The translations under genes and the position numbers were made by a program. From the NCBI GenBank assembly GCA_029882975.1, contig JAOUJW010000010.1:1-64000 (forward strand): 64,000 bases of DNA, given 5' to 3'. Under the pieces are notes generated by a model. The model searched no databases. It worked only from the letters and a program-made list of their open reading frames with translations, and was not told where the DNA came from. Shown piece after piece: positions 15,949 to 24,708 of this stretch (within the stretch, counting starts at the first letter, position 1; the number at the start of each line of letters is the position of its first letter). This stretch comes from Gammaproteobacteria bacterium. GTDB lineage: Bacteria > Pseudomonadota > Gammaproteobacteria > SZUA-152.

Positions 15949-17679
15949 TTAGAGGTGGTTGTGAAACAATAAAATTAGAATGCCAATTGTCAAAGCCAGC
16001 GATACGCCTTGCCAAAAAGCCACTGGATTGCGTTCCATTAATGGCGCTTGGGCCTGCTTAATAAAATCCCGGTTAGGATGACGCAGGTCAAAAACAAATT
16101 CCGACAGTTCATCATATCGCTTGTATGGATCCAGGTGCGTCGCCTTACGCAGGGTGGCATCTATCCAAGCGGGAATTTCCCGGTCTTCGGATAGTACGGA
16201 TTGGTAGCGAAGTTTTCGTTGTGTGGCTTTAGTGCGAGATTTGGCGACTTCCGTACCATACGGCAGTCTGCCACTGAGCATTTGATAACATATGACGGCC
16301 AATGAAAACTGATCCGAACGCGTGCTGCCGCCTTCACCTAAGAAATACTCCGGTGCAGTGTATTGAGCGACCCCGAGAATCTCATGACGTTGTAACGGTG
16401 TGTTGATTTCCATCACACCGGCCACACGAGTTGAACCGAAATCTATGATTTTTACGGTCCCGTTACGATCAATCATGATGTTATTGGGTCTAAGGTCCTG
16501 GTGTAACATTTCCAGTCGATGGAAAGCCTGTATACCTTTGGCAGCTTGTTCCACAATATCTCTCACGGTTTCCACATCCGGTTTGGGATTGTCTATCATC
16601 CATTGAGCCAGGGTCTGGCCTTCTATGTATTCGGTGGCGATGTACAGGTAATTACGTTTTCGAGAAGGGTCGCATGACTTGAGTACATGGACACTGTTGA
16701 TGCGTCGGGCTACCCATTCTTCCATTAAAAACCGCTCCAAATAGTTGGTGTCAGACCGTTGTTCTACTGAGGGGGTTTTTATTATCAATGGTTCCTTACT
16801 TTGATTGTCTTCTGCTAAAAAAACGTGGCTGCGACTGCTGATGTATATCTCACGTAAGATAGTGTAACCGTCGAATTCCAACCTGGGTGCCAGTTCAGGT
16901 GGGAAGGGGCGTTGAGTGAGTTGCTGGTAAACTTCGTCTGCATTATGACAGGGTAATTGGTCCACGCGCACGATTTGCAGAGACAGATTGTCTTCACTCC
17001 CTTGCTCCAGTGCATGCTCTACAATCAACCGGGCGGCCAGGTCCAGGTGTTGGCTGTGGTCGCGGACAAGCTGAACAATATGGCTGTTATCCCAGTATTC
17101 GTGCACACCATCTGTGCTTAACAAAAAGACATCCCCTTCTTGCAGTGGTAGGGATCGATAGTCGATTTCCAATTGCGGATTCACCCCCAGGGCCCGGTTG
17201 AGATAACTGGTGTGGTGATCTATCCACAACCTATGATCTTCGGTGAGTTGTTCCAGTGAGTTGTTATGTAATTGATAAATCCGGGTGTCACCGGCATGGA
17301 ATATATAGGCGGTAGTGGACTTTAGAATCAACGCACTGAAAGTACACACGTAGCCCTTGTCTTTTTCATAACGAAACCGGCTCTGTCGTGTTTGCGCATA
17401 CAACCAGGAGTTAGTCGCATAGAGTACTTTCTGCGCAGAGGTTTTTACAGACCAGGCATCGGATGTACAGTAATAGTCATGCAAGAAACCCTTTACGGCC
17501 GATTCACTGGCAAACTGGCTGACTTCACTGCTGCTGATACCGTCCGCCAAAGCGATGGCAATGCCTTTACTGGGTAAGGCCGAACCTTCGGGTATGACAA
17601 CACCATGGAAGTCTTGATTGATTTGTTTTCGGCCCTTATTGGAGTATTGACCGATGGATACACTGAGTTGTTTAGTCAT
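15949..17679 (-). CDS. Bifunctional PP2C phosphatase / Ser-Thr protein kinase
   Basis: This protein of about 576 residues starts with a PP2C phosphatase domain carrying the metal-site pieces NQDFHG, LADGISSSE, LSTDGVHEY and EDNLSL. A kinase domain follows from about residue 255: invariant Lys in LIIKTP, helix-C Glu in EEWVARR, catalytic loop HQDLRPNN (Arg of HRD replaced by Gln) and metal motif IIDFGST. The glycine-rich loop is degenerate (EIYISSRSHVF). One C-terminal membrane helix ends the protein. The kinase is probably active and opposed by its own phosphatase. Between the channel and cyanase it may control transport. I use the ATG at 17679; a longer frame starts at 17730. Confidence 0.9.
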   Translation of the reverse strand: MTKQLSVSIGQYSNKGRKQINQDFHGVVIPEGSALPSKGIAIALADGISSSEVSQFASESAVKGFLHDYYCTSDAWSVKTSAQKVLYATNSWLYAQTRQSRFRYEKDKGYVCTFSALILKSTTAYIFHAGDTRIYQLHNNSLEQLTEDHRLWIDHHTSYLNRALGVNPQLEIDYRSLPLQEGDVFLLSTDGVHEYWDNSHIVQLVRDHSQHLDLAARLIVEHALEQGSEDNLSLQIVRVDQLPCHNADEVYQQLTQRPFPPELAPRLEFDGYTILREIYISSRSHVFLAEDNQSKEPLIIKTPSVEQRSDTNYLERFLMEEWVARRINSVHVLKSCDPSRKRNYLYIATEYIEGQTLAQWMIDNPKPDVETVRDIVEQAAKGIQAFHRLEMLHQDLRPNNIMIDRNGTVKIIDFGSTRVAGVMEINTPLQRHEILGVAQYTAPEYFLGEGGSTRSDQFSLAVICYQMLSGRLPYGTEVAKSRTKATQRKLRYQSVLSEDREIPAWIDATLRKATHLDPYKRYDELSEFVFDLRHPNRDFIKQAQAPLMERNPVAFWQGVSLALTIGILILLFHNHL

Positions 17680-17740
17680 GCGCAAGCCACAACCCTTACC
17701 CCCGGTGTATTCACCGGAGGCATGAGCCATTATCCTTGGT

Positions 17741-18553
17741 TTATTTAAGTGCGCGGGCGGGGGCTGTGCGCACGTGCGTGCTGTATAAGGTCAGTCCTGT
17801 GAATGCCAGGCCGCCGATCAAATTGCCTAATGCAGTTGGAATTTCATTCCACCAGAAGTATTGCATGACTGAGAAATCACCACCCATGATCATGGCCGAG
17901 GGAAACAAGAACATATTGACCACAGAATGCTCGAATCCCATGAAGAAGAACAGCATGATGGGCATCCACATGGCCAAAACCTTACCACTCACAGTTGTGG
18001 AAATCATGGCTCCCACCACTCCCATGGATACCATCCAATTACACAACATGCCGCGAAGGAACACGGTAAACCAACCGGCCACTCCATGTTCGGCATAACC
18101 CAGAGTGCGGGCCTCACCCACACCGGCAATTTTCTGGCCCACGGCACCGGGTTCCACCGAAAAACCGTAGGTAAACACAATGGCCATCATTACCGCTGTA
18201 GTGAGCGCGCCGGCAAAATTGCCGACAAATACCAATCCCCAGTTTTTCAATATGGCATTGATGGTTACACCCGGACGTTTATCCAGCCATGCTAATGGTG
18301 TTAAAACAAATACGCCGGTGAGCAAATCAAATCCCATCAGATACAGCATGCAAAATCCTACCGGGAACAAAACCGCCCCTAAGATTGGCGACCCCGTGGT
18401 AACGGCAACGGTAATGGCAAACACGGCCGCCAACCCTAGAATAGCACCGGCCATATAGGCCCGGATTAACGTATCCCTTGTAGACATGTATATTTTTGAT
18501 TCACCGGCATCCACCATTTTGGTGACAAATTCCGAAGGTGCTAGGTACGCCAT
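17741..18553 (-). CDS. Formate/nitrite transporter family channel
   Basis: This protein of about 270 residues has six membrane helices and FNT-family landmarks, including the gating-histidine segment GFEHSVVNMFLFP, equivalent to His209 of FocA. Family members form pentameric channels for small monovalent anions such as formate, nitrite or hydrosulfide. GGGGAG lies seven bases before the ATG at 18553, which decides the start. As first gene of the operon with the kinase/phosphatase and cyanase, the likely substrate is nitrite or possibly cyanate itself, which resembles these ions in size and charge; this is inference. Confidence 0.9.
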   Translation of the reverse strand: MAYLAPSEFVTKMVDAGESKIYMSTRDTLIRAYMAGAILGLAAVFAITVAVTTGSPILGAVLFPVGFCMLYLMGFDLLTGVFVLTPLAWLDKRPGVTINAILKNWGLVFVGNFAGALTTAVMMAIVFTYGFSVEPGAVGQKIAGVGEARTLGYAEHGVAGWFTVFLRGMLCNWMVSMGVVGAMISTTVSGKVLAMWMPIMLFFFMGFEHSVVNMFLFPSAMIMGGDFSVMQYFWWNEIPTALGNLIGGLAFTGLTLYSTHVRTAPARALK

Positions 18554-18592
18554 TTCAATCTCCCCTAAATACAGTTTCATTTTTTAAAAGTG

Positions 18593-18611
18593 CTTGCAGA
18601 AAAATTGCAAG
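18593..18611 (-). promoter_or_regulatory. Inverted repeat upstream of the FNT channel operon
   Basis: CTTGCA and TGCAAG are perfectly inverted around a seven-base AT-rich spacer, 40 bases before the start codon. It could be an operator. It is not an NtrC consensus site. Confidence 0.3.
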
Positions 18612-18755
18612 TTACAAACCAATAATCAACATAGTGCTAAGCCATTGAAAAAATAAGTTAAATTAGTAATTTTGGGAACAATGGGGTAAACCGGCAGGGC
18701 ACTAAGAGAATGCAAAGGGGCTGTATAACGGTAGATTATGGTGCAGCTTGAGTTG

Positions 18756-18791
18756 ACCGGCTCCTCCTTGACGAGTGTCGGAAGAGCCGGT
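18756..18791 (-). terminator. Hairpin after the cysteine-rich protein gene
   Basis: Arms of 12 bases, ACCGGCTC-type with one G-U, pair around a 12-base loop directly after the stop at 18799. There is no T run, so it may act as an mRNA end stabiliser or with Rho. Confidence 0.5.
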
Positions 18792-18798
18792 TCAGGGT

Positions 18799-19707
18799 CT
18801 ATTGGGTGGGGGCGTTGCGTAACAATGAAGTACCGCCGGCATTAGCCAAACAACGGCGCAGTTCCTCATCCATCACCCAGCCGCATTCACCGTTGGCTTG
18901 GGTGGAACACTGGGCGTTCTGGTAACAGGCATATTCCGGTCTCCATTCGCAAGTGGAAATAACGTCAGTATCCGAACAGATTTGTCCGGAACAACCGGTG
19001 GGAGCACAGAAACGGGGTTGGGTATTTTCCAGTTTGAGATAAAACTGGTTCGCGTTGATTGCTGCGGCCGTGCCGGCAGGGCCGACGACTTGAGTATACG
19101 TACCGGCCATGGGTAAGCCATCATCGCTGCTGATTGCTGCATAGGCTTGTTTGAGTTGCTCTTCGCCGGCATTAACCGCGCTCAAATCAAATCCCGCCAG
19201 ATTCTTGCTGACGTTTTTATTGAGTACGGTGGCATCGTAACTGGGGCAAGGAGAGGTGATGCAACGAATACCGTTGTCGCGCACGCTAACAAACTCCCCC
19301 ACCGGTTTCTGCGCAGTGGCTGCTATCCAGGCCGAATTGATTTCCAATAGGCCATAGGCTTTAGCTTTGCTCACGACTGCTGCCACTAAAGCACGGGACT
19401 CCTGCATGGCTTGACGCAATTCCAGGATCTGATCCGGACTTAAGTTGGGAATATTGATTGTATCGGTACTGACATAACATTCCGTTCTCACACTGCCATC
19501 CGGGCATTGGAACGCTCTAAGATTGACAGCGCTGACGTACCAACCGCCACAAATGGGAGAGACGCATCGTCTTAGATCGGGACGAACGGTAAAATAGGCA
19601 GAACGCACCGGGGCTACGGGGTTGACGCCGGGCACAGTCACGTCAATGGCAAATGCGTTGATACTGGTGACACAAAGAACAATAAATGACAGTATGACAG
19701 ATTTCAT
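18799..19707 (-). CDS. Secreted DUF6748-like protein with eight-cysteine cluster
   Basis: This protein of about 302 residues has a Sec signal peptide (KSVILSFIVLCVTSINAFA). The mature part opens with a module around RSAYFTVRPDLRRCVSPICGG, typical of DUF6748, which partly recurs as GIRCITSPCPSYDAT further on. The C-terminal 70 residues are a compact Cys cluster: CAPTGCSGQICSD, then C, C, C and GECGW, as in the eight-cysteine-cluster domain. The cysteines imply disulfides and an extracytoplasmic place. No function is known. GGAGG and AAGGA precede the ATG at 19707. It is transcribed alone. Confidence 0.75.
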   Translation of the reverse strand: MKSVILSFIVLCVTSINAFAIDVTVPGVNPVAPVRSAYFTVRPDLRRCVSPICGGWYVSAVNLRAFQCPDGSVRTECYVSTDTINIPNLSPDQILELRQAMQESRALVAAVVSKAKAYGLLEINSAWIAATAQKPVGEFVSVRDNGIRCITSPCPSYDATVLNKNVSKNLAGFDLSAVNAGEEQLKQAYAAISSDDGLPMAGTYTQVVGPAGTAAAINANQFYLKLENTQPRFCAPTGCSGQICSDTDVISTCEWRPEYACYQNAQCSTQANGECGWVMDEELRRCLANAGGTSLLRNAPTQ

Positions 19708-19939
19708 GGATTCCTTCCCTCCTGGGTATCTAATCGTTAACAAATAATAAAGTTAACACGCAATGTCGGATGCTGGAGTGTCATGATATTACACTTGTAT
19801 GGATTATAATCAGTTCGACAAGTGCACACACAACAGCGCTGAGAGTAGAACGAAATAAACCACGATAAGGTTCCAAGGAATTTGTAACAATTTATTTATA
19901 TCGTAGCAACAGTTTTGTGGTTTACATAAGGAGATCAAA

Positions 19940-20911
19940 TTGAAGGCTTTAAGGTATACCCACTACGGAGACCCGACTCAAGTACTGAGCATTGTTGAAA
20001 CAAACGAGCCACACCCTAAGGATATTGAGCTTCTGATACGTGTTGTCGCCACGACGGTCAATCGGACCGATTATGCGACAGTAAAAGGCATTCCATTTTT
20101 CGCCCGATTGATCACCGGTGTGTTTGGACCCAAAAGACCCATACCGGGAACAGAGTTTTCAGGAGAAGTACTCAGTGTGGGTGAACGGGTGACTCAGTTC
20201 AAACCCGGGGACAGGGTATTTGGATTTAGTGATTCCGGTACCAACGCTCATGCTCAATATTTAACAAGTCCGGAAGAATTTGTCCGGTTGATCCCTGACG
20301 GAATAAGCTTCAGTCATGCGGTTGCTGGTTTGGAGGGGGTTCACTACGCCTATAATTTCATCAACAAAGTTACTATCGAAGCAGGACAACGGGTTCTTGT
20401 AATTGGTGCAGTTGGTGGTATTGGATCGGCTGCGCTACAGTTATTGGTACATTTTGGGGTTTTGGTGACGGCGGTTTGTTCGGCCGAAAAAAAAGAGGCG
20501 GCTCTTTCCTTGGGGGCTATAGATGTTATCGATTATACGGCAGAGGATTTCACCCAATGCGGACGCCGGTTTGATTTCGTATTCGACACAGCCGGTAAAA
20601 GTTCCTTTTTTCAGTGCTATGGACTGCTAAAGCCGGGAGGGGTCTATCTTTCTTCTGAACTGGGTGATTGGTCTCAGAACTTGTTTTTACCCACCGTGAC
20701 ATTCGTAATAAAACCATTGCTTCAATCAAAAAAGACCGTTTTTCCAGTTCCTGTTAAACTTCAAGAAAGCCTGGATTTGATTCATCAACTGATGGCTTGT
20801 TCAAAATTCAAAGCCGTCATTGGCGCAGAATACCCTTTTGAACAAATCGTGGAGGCATATCAGTACGTTGGACAAGGGCACAAGAGCGGTAGCGTTGTAA
20901 TTCGAGTTTAA
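19940..20911 (+). CDS. Zinc-independent medium-chain alcohol dehydrogenase/quinone reductase
   Basis: This 323-residue protein has the MDR fold: an N-terminal GroES-like part with GTEFSGEVLSVGERV and PGDRVFGF, and a Rossmann domain with IGAVGGIGSAALQL. The zinc-site cysteines are absent, placing it with quinone-oxidoreductase-like enzymes that reduce enones or quinones with NADPH. The start codon is TTG at 19940, well supported by AAGGAG about seven bases upstream and by the usual MKALRY N-terminus. It lies 25 bases before an FMN-dependent hydroxyacid dehydrogenase and is probably in the same operon. The substrate is unknown. Confidence 0.88.
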   Translation: MKALRYTHYGDPTQVLSIVETNEPHPKDIELLIRVVATTVNRTDYATVKGIPFFARLITGVFGPKRPIPGTEFSGEVLSVGERVTQFKPGDRVFGFSDSGTNAHAQYLTSPEEFVRLIPDGISFSHAVAGLEGVHYAYNFINKVTIEAGQRVLVIGAVGGIGSAALQLLVHFGVLVTAVCSAEKKEAALSLGAIDVIDYTAEDFTQCGRRFDFVFDTAGKSSFFQCYGLLKPGGVYLSSELGDWSQNLFLPTVTFVIKPLLQSKKTVFPVPVKLQESLDLIHQLMACSKFKAVIGAEYPFEQIVEAYQYVGQGHKSGSVVIRV

Positions 20912-20936
20912 GCATCAAATAGTTAGGGGAAAGAAA

Positions 20937-22151
20937 ATGCCGGAAGACAAAATATTGCAAAGAAAACTGTATTCCGGCTCCTCGTTTCAGAGGGCACTGA
21001 GCATTGCCGAGTTACGCAATATCGCCTTGCGCTGCGTACCTCGTTTTGCCATTGAGTATGTCGAAGGCGGCGCCGAAGATGAACAAGCATTGCAACACAA
21101 TGTCGAGGCTTTAGCGGCTTATCGGTTTATACCCAATACCCTGGTGGATACCAGTCAACGCCATCAACGAATTTCTTTACTGGGTAAGTCTTGTAATGCA
21201 CCTTTAGTTATTGCGCCTACAGGCTTAAATGGAATGTTGCGTTATCGCGGGGACGTGGATCTGGCTCGAGCCGCAGCCAGAGTAGGTATTCCCTTTACTT
21301 TAAGCACTGTATCCAATGTGAGTTTGGAGAATGTAGCAAAAGAGGCCGCCGGGCGATTGTGGATGCAACTGTACGTGATGAAGGACAGAGCCGTTGCACG
21401 AAATATTGTTGAACGTGCAGATAAAGCGGGATATGAGGCCTTGGTGTTTACCAGCGATGCCAATGTGTTTGGATATCGTGAGTGGGATCGACGTAACTAC
21501 CGTTATCCGGGAAAACTCAAATGGCAGAACATGCTGGATGTGGCACGGCATCCGCGCTGGGTTTTAAACGTATTGCGACATGGTATTCCTTGGTTTGACA
21601 ATATCGTGGAATACATGCCACCGGAAGCCCGAAGCGCATCCGGAGGAGTGGCTTTTTTTCCTAAATTGTTTGCGCCGGATATTTCCTGGGAGGATGTGAA
21701 ATGGATACGGGATTTATGGCCGCGCAAATTACTGATCAAGGGTGTGTTAAGTGCGGAAGATGCCCGACGGGCTGCAGAGGCTGGGTGTGACGGTATCATA
21801 TTAACTAACCACGGTGGGCGTCAGTTGGACTCCTGCGTGGCGCCGATAGATGTATTACCTCAAATAGCTAACGCCGTGGCTGATCGCATGACGGTGATCG
21901 TTGACAGCGGCTTTCGTCGTGGCGCAGACGTAGTGAAAGCTCTCGCTATGGGTGCCAATGCAGTAATGATAGGTCGAGCCACTCTCTATGGTTTAGCGGC
22001 AGGGGGTGAAGCCGGTGTGGATCATGCTTTACAGATTATTATGAATGAAATTGACCGGACCTTGGGGCAACTGGGTTGCAGCAGTTTTGAAGATCTTCAT
22101 CAGGGTATGTTGCAACACGATCAAAATGTCGGTTTGAGATATGAATATTAG
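20937..22151 (+). CDS. FMN-dependent alpha-hydroxyacid dehydrogenase (LldD/glycolate oxidase type)
   Basis: This 404-residue protein shows the family layout: an N-terminal segment with EYVEGGAEDEQAL, the FMN-binding APTGLNGML and STVSN segments, the catalytic-His signature TNHGGRQLD, and the phosphate-binding DSGFRRGADVVKALAMGA and MIGRATLYG. It oxidises a 2-hydroxyacid such as L-lactate, mandelate or glycolate, passing electrons to quinone or oxygen. The extra internal region (about residues 170-245) may be a membrane-contact loop like that of LldD or mandelate dehydrogenase. The operon with the MDR enzyme suggests catabolism of a hydroxyacid or aldehyde. Confidence 0.9.
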   Translation: MPEDKILQRKLYSGSSFQRALSIAELRNIALRCVPRFAIEYVEGGAEDEQALQHNVEALAAYRFIPNTLVDTSQRHQRISLLGKSCNAPLVIAPTGLNGMLRYRGDVDLARAAARVGIPFTLSTVSNVSLENVAKEAAGRLWMQLYVMKDRAVARNIVERADKAGYEALVFTSDANVFGYREWDRRNYRYPGKLKWQNMLDVARHPRWVLNVLRHGIPWFDNIVEYMPPEARSASGGVAFFPKLFAPDISWEDVKWIRDLWPRKLLIKGVLSAEDARRAAEAGCDGIILTNHGGRQLDSCVAPIDVLPQIANAVADRMTVIVDSGFRRGADVVKALAMGANAVMIGRATLYGLAAGGEAGVDHALQIIMNEIDRTLGQLGCSSFEDLHQGMLQHDQNVGLRYEY

Positions 22152-22453
22152 AATATGTAATATGAGATCTCTTTCCAGTTTTTGTGTGATAGCGTTAATG
22201 TTTTTTTGCATTGATTCCCTGTGAAAATCATTATGTCTGCGATTTGGTTAAGAATTGAAAATCGGGGACGCTAATGCTTGTACGCTGAAAAACCTCTGAA
22301 GTTTAGGAATAGAACGGCGCTGTGATTTCAGGTGGTCAGGGTTCAAGATCGCTTCCTACGCGCACCTTTCTTAGATCCTCCCCATGAGCCACAGGGCTGC
22401 AGGGCTTCGAGGAAGTTTTTCATTTTTAAGACCAGACGCGGGAAATAAAGACA
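22152..22453. other. 302-bp intergenic region
   Basis: I see no gene, terminator with T run or known RNA here; there is a short inverted pair CTTCCT and AGGAAG near its 3' half. It presumably contains the promoter of the next operon. Confidence 0.4.
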
Positions 22454-23875
22454 ATGCAAAGTTTATACATTATACCGAGTATGCCTGCTTTATCGATAGC
22501 TATTTGGGTTGCCCTAAGCATGGTATTTCTGTTTTTTGCCAGAGAGCCGGTGCATAAAATGTTTCAAGCTTTGTCGGATGGGACGGCCGGTGGATTTCGC
22601 CGTTTCGCTGAGTGGACTAAACGGGCTGCTGAGAAAATGCGGGAAAAAGATCGTAAGGTCTTGTTGGAATCCGGTGTGGCCAATATCCAGAACAAAATAT
22701 TGCAGGAATTCGCTAAAATTGAATCCACCAATACAAAAACCTTAGCCGATTATCCCAAGCTGCAATTGAAGCTTGACGAAGAAATTACCAAAATCGAAAA
22801 AGACTATAAAGATTGTGGTCAGTCTTCACCGCAGGCACCCGGATGGGGTGATGTGATTGAAACCATTTCACGAGCACAATCTTCGGCCGGTGATCGCATT
22901 ATTGAGAAAATGCTTGGCGAGATTCACAAGTCCGCAGTTGCCAGTGAGAAGAAAGCACTGGCGGAGTATCGTGATATTGCCGGTAAACGCCACAAAATCT
23001 TGAGCACTATGGCGCCGGTTTGGAAACGCATGGAAAAAATCGGCAAGGACATCAGTACAAAAATTGAGCAGGTTATTGAGACCAATAGCCGCATTGATAA
23101 GTACATGAACGAGTACAGTAAATTAAACAAGGGAGATCCTGATTCTGTTGATATGCTGTCTTCTCGGGTAACGAAACTGTTTATCGTATCTCTCATTGTT
23201 ATCGGTGCCGGTATCGCGGGTGCATTTATCAATTTTAATCTCATTGCCTTACCCATGTCAGAACTGGTTCCTCAGGGAACTCGTGTGGCGGGTATGGCGG
23301 TTTCCGAAATTTCCGCATTGGTTGTCGTTGTTTTGGAGTTGGTTCTGGGTATTTTCCTTATGGAAGCCATTGGTGTTACCAATACCTTTCCACAAATCGG
23401 CGCGATGACCAGCGGCAAAAAGAAGATTATTTTTTGGGGTACCTTGGTGGGTTTGTTTTTTCTGTCATCCGTTGAAGCATCTTTAGCTGTGTTGCGTGAG
23501 CATTTGGCTGAATCCAATATGTTACTGGAGCAAGCATTAGCCGGTGTTAAAGCTAAGCCCAGTATGGGTGCGGAATCCGGTGGCTTGAGCATTACCGTTG
23601 TCGGCCAGGCTACTTTAGGTTTTGTTCTTCCATGGATATTAGCCATGATCGCTATTCCTTTGGAAATGTTTATCGAGGCCAGTCAGCATGCTTTTGCTCG
23701 TATGTATACCATGCTTGTTGTTATGTTGGGACATCTTGCAAACGCGTTAGCACACTTATTTGAAGGTTTGTTCAAGGTAAGCGTGCATGTTTTTGATGTG
23801 TATACCATTGTCCCTGCAAAGGTTGCAGAAATGGTGAAAGGTAAAAACGGATCAGCAGTGAGTCGCACAGCATGA
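22454..23875 (+). CDS. Coiled-coil membrane protein, operon partner of a vWA-like lipoprotein
   Basis: This 473-residue protein is not recognised. It has one N-terminal membrane segment (about 10-28), a long charged helical region (about 40-230) likely to be coiled coil, then hydrophobic segments at about 238-260, 278-305, 325-345 and 385-410, and a hydrophobic C-terminus. The soluble region is Lys/Glu-rich. The last four bases (ATGA) overlap the start of a lipoprotein gene, so both are made together. The layout suggests an inner-membrane scaffold or channel-like component. It does not match ABC, MotA/ExbB or known secretion proteins by eye. Confidence 0.7.
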   Translation: MQSLYIIPSMPALSIAIWVALSMVFLFFAREPVHKMFQALSDGTAGGFRRFAEWTKRAAEKMREKDRKVLLESGVANIQNKILQEFAKIESTNTKTLADYPKLQLKLDEEITKIEKDYKDCGQSSPQAPGWGDVIETISRAQSSAGDRIIEKMLGEIHKSAVASEKKALAEYRDIAGKRHKILSTMAPVWKRMEKIGKDISTKIEQVIETNSRIDKYMNEYSKLNKGDPDSVDMLSSRVTKLFIVSLIVIGAGIAGAFINFNLIALPMSELVPQGTRVAGMAVSEISALVVVVLELVLGIFLMEAIGVTNTFPQIGAMTSGKKKIIFWGTLVGLFFLSSVEASLAVLREHLAESNMLLEQALAGVKAKPSMGAESGGLSITVVGQATLGFVLPWILAMIAIPLEMFIEASQHAFARMYTMLVVMLGHLANALAHLFEGLFKVSVHVFDVYTIVPAKVAEMVKGKNGSAVSRTA

Positions 23876-24540
23876 AAAAGATTACTGTTTCTTTGATGAT
23901 GGCCGGTTCGTTATTGATTACCGGTTGTTCCGACAACAAGGCTTACGAGACTTCCATCTGTGCTTTGGCTGATATATCCGGGACTTATGCCAAAGAGAAG
24001 AAAAGCATGGTCAAGATCATTAAGGCCGGGTTACTTCCTAAAATGGTGCCTGGAGATGGGATTTTCCTGGTGGCAATTGATAGTAATAGCTATACACAGA
24101 AAAATCTGGTTACCAAAATGACGTTGGACTATCGTCCGACAGAGGTGCAAAAACAAAAACTGGCTTTTTCAGAAAAATTGGAAAAATTTGCCAAAGACAC
24201 CATGCGATCAAAGCATACGGATATCAGTGGTGCCATGATGTTGTGCTCCGACTATTTGAAGGATACCAAATCCGGAACTCAACTCATTTTCATTTTCAGT
24301 GATATGAAAGAAGAATTGCCCAGTGGCGTGCGCCGAAAGTTCAAAGACAATGAGTTTTCCGGTATTCATATTGCGGCAATGAACGTGATTAAGCTAAATA
24401 AAGATAGTGCCGATCCGGAACGTTATCGCAGTCGCATGGAAAAATGGAAGAAAAAATTAGACGATGCGGGTGCAAAAAGTTGGAGCAATATTATCGATGC
24501 AAACAAATTGTCAGATTATATAGATTCGATAAAATCTTAA
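23872..24540 (+). CDS. Lipoprotein with von Willebrand A-like fold
   Basis: This 222-residue protein has a lipoprotein signal (LLITGC, lipid on Cys19). The body has an alternating alpha/beta pattern with a MIDAS-like set: ADISGTY (DxSxT rather than DxSxS), HTDISGAM as the possible Thr loop, and LIFIFSDMKEE as the third Asp loop. Such domains bind metal and a protein ligand. Hence it is probably an envelope-anchored binding protein working with the membrane protein whose gene it overlaps by ATGA. No homologue of known function is recalled. The fold call is by pattern and should be tested by structure prediction. Confidence 0.7.
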   Translation: MKKITVSLMMAGSLLITGCSDNKAYETSICALADISGTYAKEKKSMVKIIKAGLLPKMVPGDGIFLVAIDSNSYTQKNLVTKMTLDYRPTEVQKQKLAFSEKLEKFAKDTMRSKHTDISGAMMLCSDYLKDTKSGTQLIFIFSDMKEELPSGVRRKFKDNEFSGIHIAAMNVIKLNKDSADPERYRSRMEKWKKKLDDAGAKSWSNIIDANKLSDYIDSIKS

Positions 24541-24560
24541 TTCAACGCGTTCTTTAATGC

Positions 24561-24588
24561 AAAACGCCCGATTCCCCGGGCGTTTTGG
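24561..24588 (+). terminator. Rho-independent terminator after the vWA-like lipoprotein
   Basis: A 10-bp stem (24561-24570 with 24577-24586) with loop ATTCCC has an A-rich 5' side and T-rich 3' side. It closes the two-gene operon. Confidence 0.85.
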
Positions 24589-24708
24589 CTTGTTAAGCAA
24601 TTCCACTCACAAATTGTTTCATTTTATACACACTAATTTACCTTTCCCCGGTTTTAGTCTATATACAATCCAATAACTCCAACATTGGATTGTCTTGTGA
24701 ATGCATTG

